In this document: positions 59,411 to 64,000 of the stretch, piece after piece
Position numbering within the stretch: position 1 is the stretch's first letter
How the letters are laid out: each line of letters opens with the position of its first letter
Assembly: GCA_963082975.1 (NCBI GenBank)
Contig: OY720345.1
Span: 29,148,611 to 29,212,610 of the forward strand
Source: Labia minor
Lineage: Eukaryota; Arthropoda; Insecta; Dermaptera; Spongiphoridae
Length of the DNA stretch: 64,000 bases
Direction: 5' to 3'
Notes under the pieces: model-generated
What the model saw: only the letters and a program-made list of their open reading frames with translations
Databases searched by the model: none
Told to the model about the DNA's origin: nothing
Position numbers and translations under genes: made by a program

Positions 59411-60167
59411 TATATATCAGTAAAAATGTATATATATATATTTATATATTGGAGATGTCAAAGTAAAGTTTATGGTTCCCTGATTTCAGGAACATAATTT
59501 TCAGAAATATTTCAGATTAAATAATATACATTTTGAAAGTAAAGCAGCACAATAAAAGTAATACATTGCAAATGCCAGGGAAACCAGGCACAGTTCTCCA
59601 TCTGTTGAGCAATGGATTTCAATTGGTGTTGTTCTGGTTCAGGTTAGAATCAAATCTCAATTCTCTTGAATTGCTCTTTCGCATGCTTATAGAACTGAAT
59701 TCGATAATAACAAAAGTGATATATATCATCATTGTAGATCCAAACTTACTTTAACAATACCCGGATAGAGAAGTTGTATATAGTCAATTGATAAGCATCT
59801 TGGATTGATTAAATGAAAAGGTGAAATGGGGAAAAAGTAGAAAGATAAGTTCAAATAAGCATTAAGAATCCGTTACATTAGAAGAGATTTAGAAACAATA
59901 CAACTTTTTTTTACAATTAATTATAGAAAAAATTTAATTATTTTTAATTTATTTTAACCATAACTGACTGACTTTTTAATAAAATTTATAACATAATGGG
60001 ATTTTTATAATTATCTATGTCAATCAGAGAATTAGTTTCGATATCATAACACTCAATTTATTGTCTAATATTTTTATGTAAAAATGTAATTGAAATCCGT
60101 AAAACTGTCTCTCGCACTAAAAAAAAGATTTATAATATTTATTCTTAAAGAAAATGTAATGTAATCT
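59411..60167. other. Spacer
   Basis: 59560-59760 is GC-richer and open on both strands for 60-70 codons, without splice support. Confidence 0.3.
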
Positions 60168-61033
60168 ATATATAGAAAATATGTTCGCTTCTCATGACCT
60201 CTAGAATCCATAAGTGACTTTAGAATTTTTCATGTCTGTCTGTCTTTCCGGAAAATTGTGACGTTATAGACTCAAAATTGGTTGAACCGATTACTATGAA
60301 ATTACACTACTTAATTCTTATATACCTCTATTTTAACATAGGCTATATATTATATCAATACCTATCCAATAACCGCAGAAATTAACTTTTAAAAAGTTAT
60401 ATAATACTCCATGTTGATCATTCAGAGCCTATCATGACTCAGTGATTAAGTCGATTCATTTCACACAATGAATATAAAATTAATTAATCTAGCCACAGAA
60501 ATAAGATATAAAATATAAAAAAAACCTCTCACTTATTACGTCCTACGCAAGAACAACGCCTATCAGGTCGGCTATATCAATTAAGTGTCCTATGATCAGT
60601 AGAAAGGGTCCTATCAACCTTTACCTTTTTCTTGATCGGAGGCGCTATCAAGTAGCTTTCCCAATTTTGATCCCGGAGGCTGGGCTGACTCCGTCTCCTA
60701 GAGCCCAGCTAGAGAAATTCCCTTGCCAGGCCCGGGACTTGAAACCGTGACCACAAGAATGTGAAACAGCTTCACTAACCTCTCACCCTGTGGCGCCTTA
60801 TTATATATAAAATATACAATAATAATATATAATTAATTTACTGATAAAATTATAATATATTTTAAATAAGAATAAAAAGAAAAGAAATGAATGTTTTAAT
60901 ATACTAATTGAAACCAAAAATGGATGAAAACCTTTTACATACATACTTTCAACTAAATCCTATGTATCACTACGGAGGTACAGGGGGCAGAGCTCCCTGT
61001 CTAGGTGCGAAGGTGCTCTTGGCAGCTAGTTTT
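60168..61033 (+). mobile_element. LINE, copy 3 of the hairpin-tail family, short, split by a SINE
   Basis: Head TCTATATATAGAAAATATG, CATGACCTCTAGAATCC and TTTCATGTCTGTCTGTC match copy 1 (8986 downward). Tail TATGTATCACTACGG, diverged hairpins and GGCAGCTAGT match 49388. The whole coding part is missing, so it is an internally deleted copy. Confidence 0.8.
60535..60798 (-). repeat. tRNA-derived SINE inserted in a LINE copy
   Basis: On minus the head reads GGCGCCACAGGGTGAGAGGT, TAGTGAAGC, then GGTTTCAAGTCCCGGGCC, with A- and B-box-like spacing. The body CTGGCAAGGGAATTTCTC runs to about 60535. A head-truncated relative is at 34207. Confidence 0.65.
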
Positions 61034-61440
61034 ATTAAATTATTATTATAAAAAAAATAAAATAAATAGTAACAAACTTTATTCAATGGCTAATGATTAT
61101 TTTACTATTTTATTTTATAAATATAAAATTTGAAAAGGCAATAAAATCTATTTCTACGGTTCATCCATACAACCAAAGAAAATAAATGAATCGTGGTGTA
61201 ATTTGACCCAAAAGATCGCATCCCATCAGTAGATCATGTTAAAAGAGTGGAGAAATTGATGGTTCAATATATTTATAATAATATTAAAATATTTTCCTAT
61301 AATATATATTATAATTTATGATCTATTAAATATAATCGGAGAGTAAAAAAATATATAGAATGAAAGTGATGTCAAACAAAAAGGTAAAACGGCGAAAGTA
61401 TATATTTAGATTAAAAAATGTGGGCTGCGGGATTTTATGA
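61034..61440. other. Upstream flank of the right-edge gene
   Basis: A+T-rich with no repeat family recognised. Confidence 0.4.
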
Positions 61441-61446
61441 TAAGTC

Positions 61447-61508
61447 TATAAGAGTAGTTATTCCACCTACAAACTGTTCATTTTTTAATTGGATCGACAT
61501 TAGAAAAG
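61447..61508 (+). promoter_or_regulatory. Candidate TATA box and 5'UTR exon of the right-edge gene
   Basis: TATAAGA (61447-61453) is followed about 28 nt later by AACTGTTCATTTTTTAATTG, with no ATG, ending in AAAAG and the strong donor GTAAGT at 61509. Splicing to the acceptor TTGTTATAG at 63285 would remove 1777 nt. Donor strength and spacing support it; a transcript would be decisive. Confidence 0.4.
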
Positions 61509-63285
61509 GTAAGTTTATTTATTTAATGATTATTTTTTAATTGTATTTGTTGTGAATGTGTATATGTAAAAGTAATCAAATTTTTATTCAAACTCTTCCT
61601 TTTTTTCAATTTCATTTATATTTATATGGATATACAATATTAAGAGGAAATATTTCGATCAATCAAAAAAGTTTTAAACAGAAATTTTTGTTTGTATATG
61701 TGTTGCGTCTGTAATTTCATATTTATTATACTAGTATATATAAGCTTGGACAACTTTTTGGTTAAAATTAGCCAACTGGAACCACCACAACATTGATTTT
61801 ACTCTTTTTTGCAATTTTTGAAAAAATTGTTTCTATGATTTTGATTAATCTTAAAGTATCTTTAATTTCAGAAATATTTTATTCATTCTAAAATACTTTG
61901 AGAGGGCTTAAATAGAGAATTTTCAAACAGCTTCTTCCAAACATTCTAAATAATGGATAATTATGAATTGATCATTAACTACATATTAACTAATTCTTTC
62001 AAATTGTTAATAAAAATTTAATAATCAACTATGGATACATAAAACTATGAACGATTTTGATAAATTGCTTCAGAAGAAAGTATTAAACAAGTAAAAGTAA
62101 AAATTAGTTAAAGTTCTGAGGAGTAATCAGCACTCTAGATTTTTTCATAATGAAAATTATATTTTGAATCATTTCATCAGAAATTGTTTTCAAATTATTA
62201 TAAGAATAAAATTCCATCCATTTCTTTAAAATTTATTCGTTTATTTCCTCATATACAAATTCAATTTAATCAAATAATAAAAATAAGATAATTAAAAATA
62301 AATTAATTTTATAAAGATAAATTTGTATTCATACATTACATAGTAAGTAATTTTTAAAAATAGATATAACATCAATATATGAATGAAAATAATATATTTA
62401 AAAATTAATCTATTTTAAATATATAGTAGGTACTTACAATAAATATTTAAAAAAGATGTTATTTTTAGATAAAAATATAATTTGTATTCTCAATAACAAA
62501 CAAAAACACTTTCATTATTTTTTTTTTTTTTTTTTTTTTGAAAAACTTGAACTAAATAAACTTGTTTTAAACGGAAAAGACAGGTAGGTGTAAGGTCTAG
62601 TTTAAAACTCTTTATTATTATTATCTCTTAATATATATATAAGTATATATTCAATAAATTAAAATATTTTATTCCTATATCCTGTTTCCTTATCATAAAA
62701 TGATGTTTCACTTTTCTTTAAAATAATAAATTAACCAAATCAGTTATGTTGACCAACGGAATAGAATGTAAATTGAAATCAATATACAAAGGTGTGGACG
62801 GGAAATTACTTTCCGTCAACATTTTAATTTCATTTATTATACATTTATTTGATTATTAGATATGTATATATAAATATATATATAGGAAAAATACTTGTTT
62901 TTAATAAATAGAAATAAAAATGAATAAATTTTATATAAAAAGAAAATACATTTAATTTCAATTTCATTTATTAAATCTATCACTTAAAAGCTATCATAAG
63001 TCAGTGAAATTTTTAATTATGATTTTTAATTTTGATCGAAACTTGATTAATTTTACAGATTATTTAATTGAGAAATTCAATTCAATATTAATCTTTTCTA
63101 TTTTATTAAACTTATAAATTATCCATGAAATTGTATGGGATTACTGAATTCGTGACTATATTCTTGCAATCGCCACCTCCATCCAATTCCTATTCTCTCC
63201 TAATTCTCTCCTATCTTTTTTTTTACTTCATTATAGGCATATTTATTTAAATAGATAATTATAAAGGCATTTCAATTTGTTATAG
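61509..63285. other. Putative first intron of the right-edge gene
   Basis: A+T-rich, with a 21-T run at 62519-62539. No coding exon or repeat family recognised. Confidence 0.35.
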
Positions 63286-63295
63286 ATTGAATGGA

Positions 63296-63439
63296 ATGCA
63301 GTTGCATGTTTTGATAATGACCCTAGTGTCATGGTCAGTGAATCTTGTTTATTGTCAACTATCAGGCCAGGCGGTTTATCGGAATCAATTAGCAACACAG
63401 CAACTCCTCCAATCAATTCAACGACAAAACAGTTTAGAG
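63296..63439 (+). CDS. N-terminal exon of a secreted protein, partial (continues past the window)
   Basis: Follows an acceptor TTTGTTATAG ending at 63285 and ends at GAG before the donor GTATAC at 63440, phase 0; 48 codons. The product starts MQLHVLIMTLVSWSVNLVYC, a clear signal peptide with a hydrophobic core and probable cleavage after the Cys. It continues QLSGQAVYRNQLATQQLLQS, then IQRQNSLE, a glutamine-rich start of the mature chain. An overlapping upstream ATG (63291) opens only a 7-codon frame. The MQL start, phase-0 intron and Q-rich mature end echo the cuticle gene at 15360-28876, so another cuticle or matrix protein is possible, but no chitin-binding domain is in view. Confidence 0.6.
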
Positions 63440-64000
63440 GTATACATTAATTATATATCAAATTAACATCTGTCATATATATACATATATATATATATAA
63501 TAAAGACAATACATCATATATACAAATATACACCATACAATCAATTTATTCTAAATTATTTATTAATCTCGATTAAGTTATATTTTTTATTTTAATTTGA
63601 CTCTACTAAATAAATCCTTCTAATATTTATTTATCTATTTTATGTTGATAGATAAATTAATATTAATTTATGAATATCTCTTTTTCTTAGACCACCCATA
63701 ATGTAAGAAAATAGAAAATCAATTTAAACTTTCTAGATATTAAATACACAATCGAGTCAGATAAATATAATAATTTTGTTATATACTATTCTATTTACTT
63801 TTCAAATTAATAAGATTTTCTCAAATTATTCATTTATAAATAAAATATGAGTTTGAATTTTTAATATTATTTTTTTGCTGAAAAACAAATTATACTACTT
63901 CTACTTATTTGACTTTTCCTATATGTATATAGAATACTTGAAACAAAATAATTTGTTTGGAAAATTTTAAGATATGAGAACATATCTTTTAGTTGGTTTA
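63440..64000. other. Intron of the right-edge gene
   Basis: A+T-rich, (TA)n at 63476-63500. The next exon was not found before the window ends. Confidence 0.4.

Noticed and set aside
59533-59754. 73-codon plus frame, and a minus frame containing EQHQLKSIAQQMENCAWF
   Set aside because: Both frames are chance length for this composition and have no splice pair.

Overview
This window looks like nuclear DNA from an arthropod, most likely an insect. It is strongly A+T rich (about four fifths by eye). Its genes have short exons and GT-AG introns. One gene encodes an arthropod-only chitin-binding cuticle protein, and the spaces between genes are packed with decayed LINEs, SINE-like units and small DNA transposons. 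No rRNA gene, intact tRNA gene, CRISPR array or bacterial-type operon was seen. The order cannot be fixed from sequence alone.

Genes. (1) 4639-5375, minus: a complete three-exon gene for a 118-residue macrophage migration inhibitory factor (MIF)/tautomerase-family protein. (2) 12270-12540, minus: a two-exon gene for a 69-residue single-pass membrane protein that I do not recognise. (3) 15360-28876, minus: a complete five-exon gene for a 308-residue secreted RR-2 cuticle protein, with a 12-nt first coding exon, a roughly 9.9-kb second intron full of repeats, and a TATA box and CRE-like site upstream. (4) 63296-63439, plus: the signal-peptide exon of a secreted protein that runs off the right edge, probably preceded by a 5'UTR exon at about 61475-61508. 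These genes sit near each other but show no sign of acting in one pathway.

Repeats. 5.7-10.0 kb is a three-level nest: a LINE reverse-transcriptase relic split by a hAT-like element, itself split by another LINE. One LINE family recurs at 6.6, 10.9, 37.1, 40.6, 42.8, 47.6 and 60.2 kb; three copies share a 3' end with two GC-rich hairpins. Other LINE relics lie at 2.1, 19.8 and 54.3 kb. Short DNA elements include a 532-bp fold-back (3.2 kb), a hAT MITE with perfect 8-bp target duplications (14.2 kb), two mariner deletion derivatives (16.0 and 39.1 kb) and an 83-bp piggyBac-type MITE with TTAA duplications (26.0 kb). I name four unclassified families here. R1 starts with a GACCTGTGGCCAGG motif. 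R2 starts with ACCGGGACCCCGAGCC and ends in (AAGAT)n. R3 has terminal hairpins around ACTATCTC/GAGATAGT. R4 carries a GGGAAGTATTGGAATCG motif. R1, R2 and R4 share internal or terminal blocks as if built from exchangeable modules.

The stretch 28.9-61.4 kb holds no gene I can support. Short open frames in it fall in repeats or are isolated chance-length frames. A CpG-rich island at 51.8-52.5 kb and short unexplained islands at 42.1, 49.7 and 55.4 kb are the most unusual unexplained pieces.
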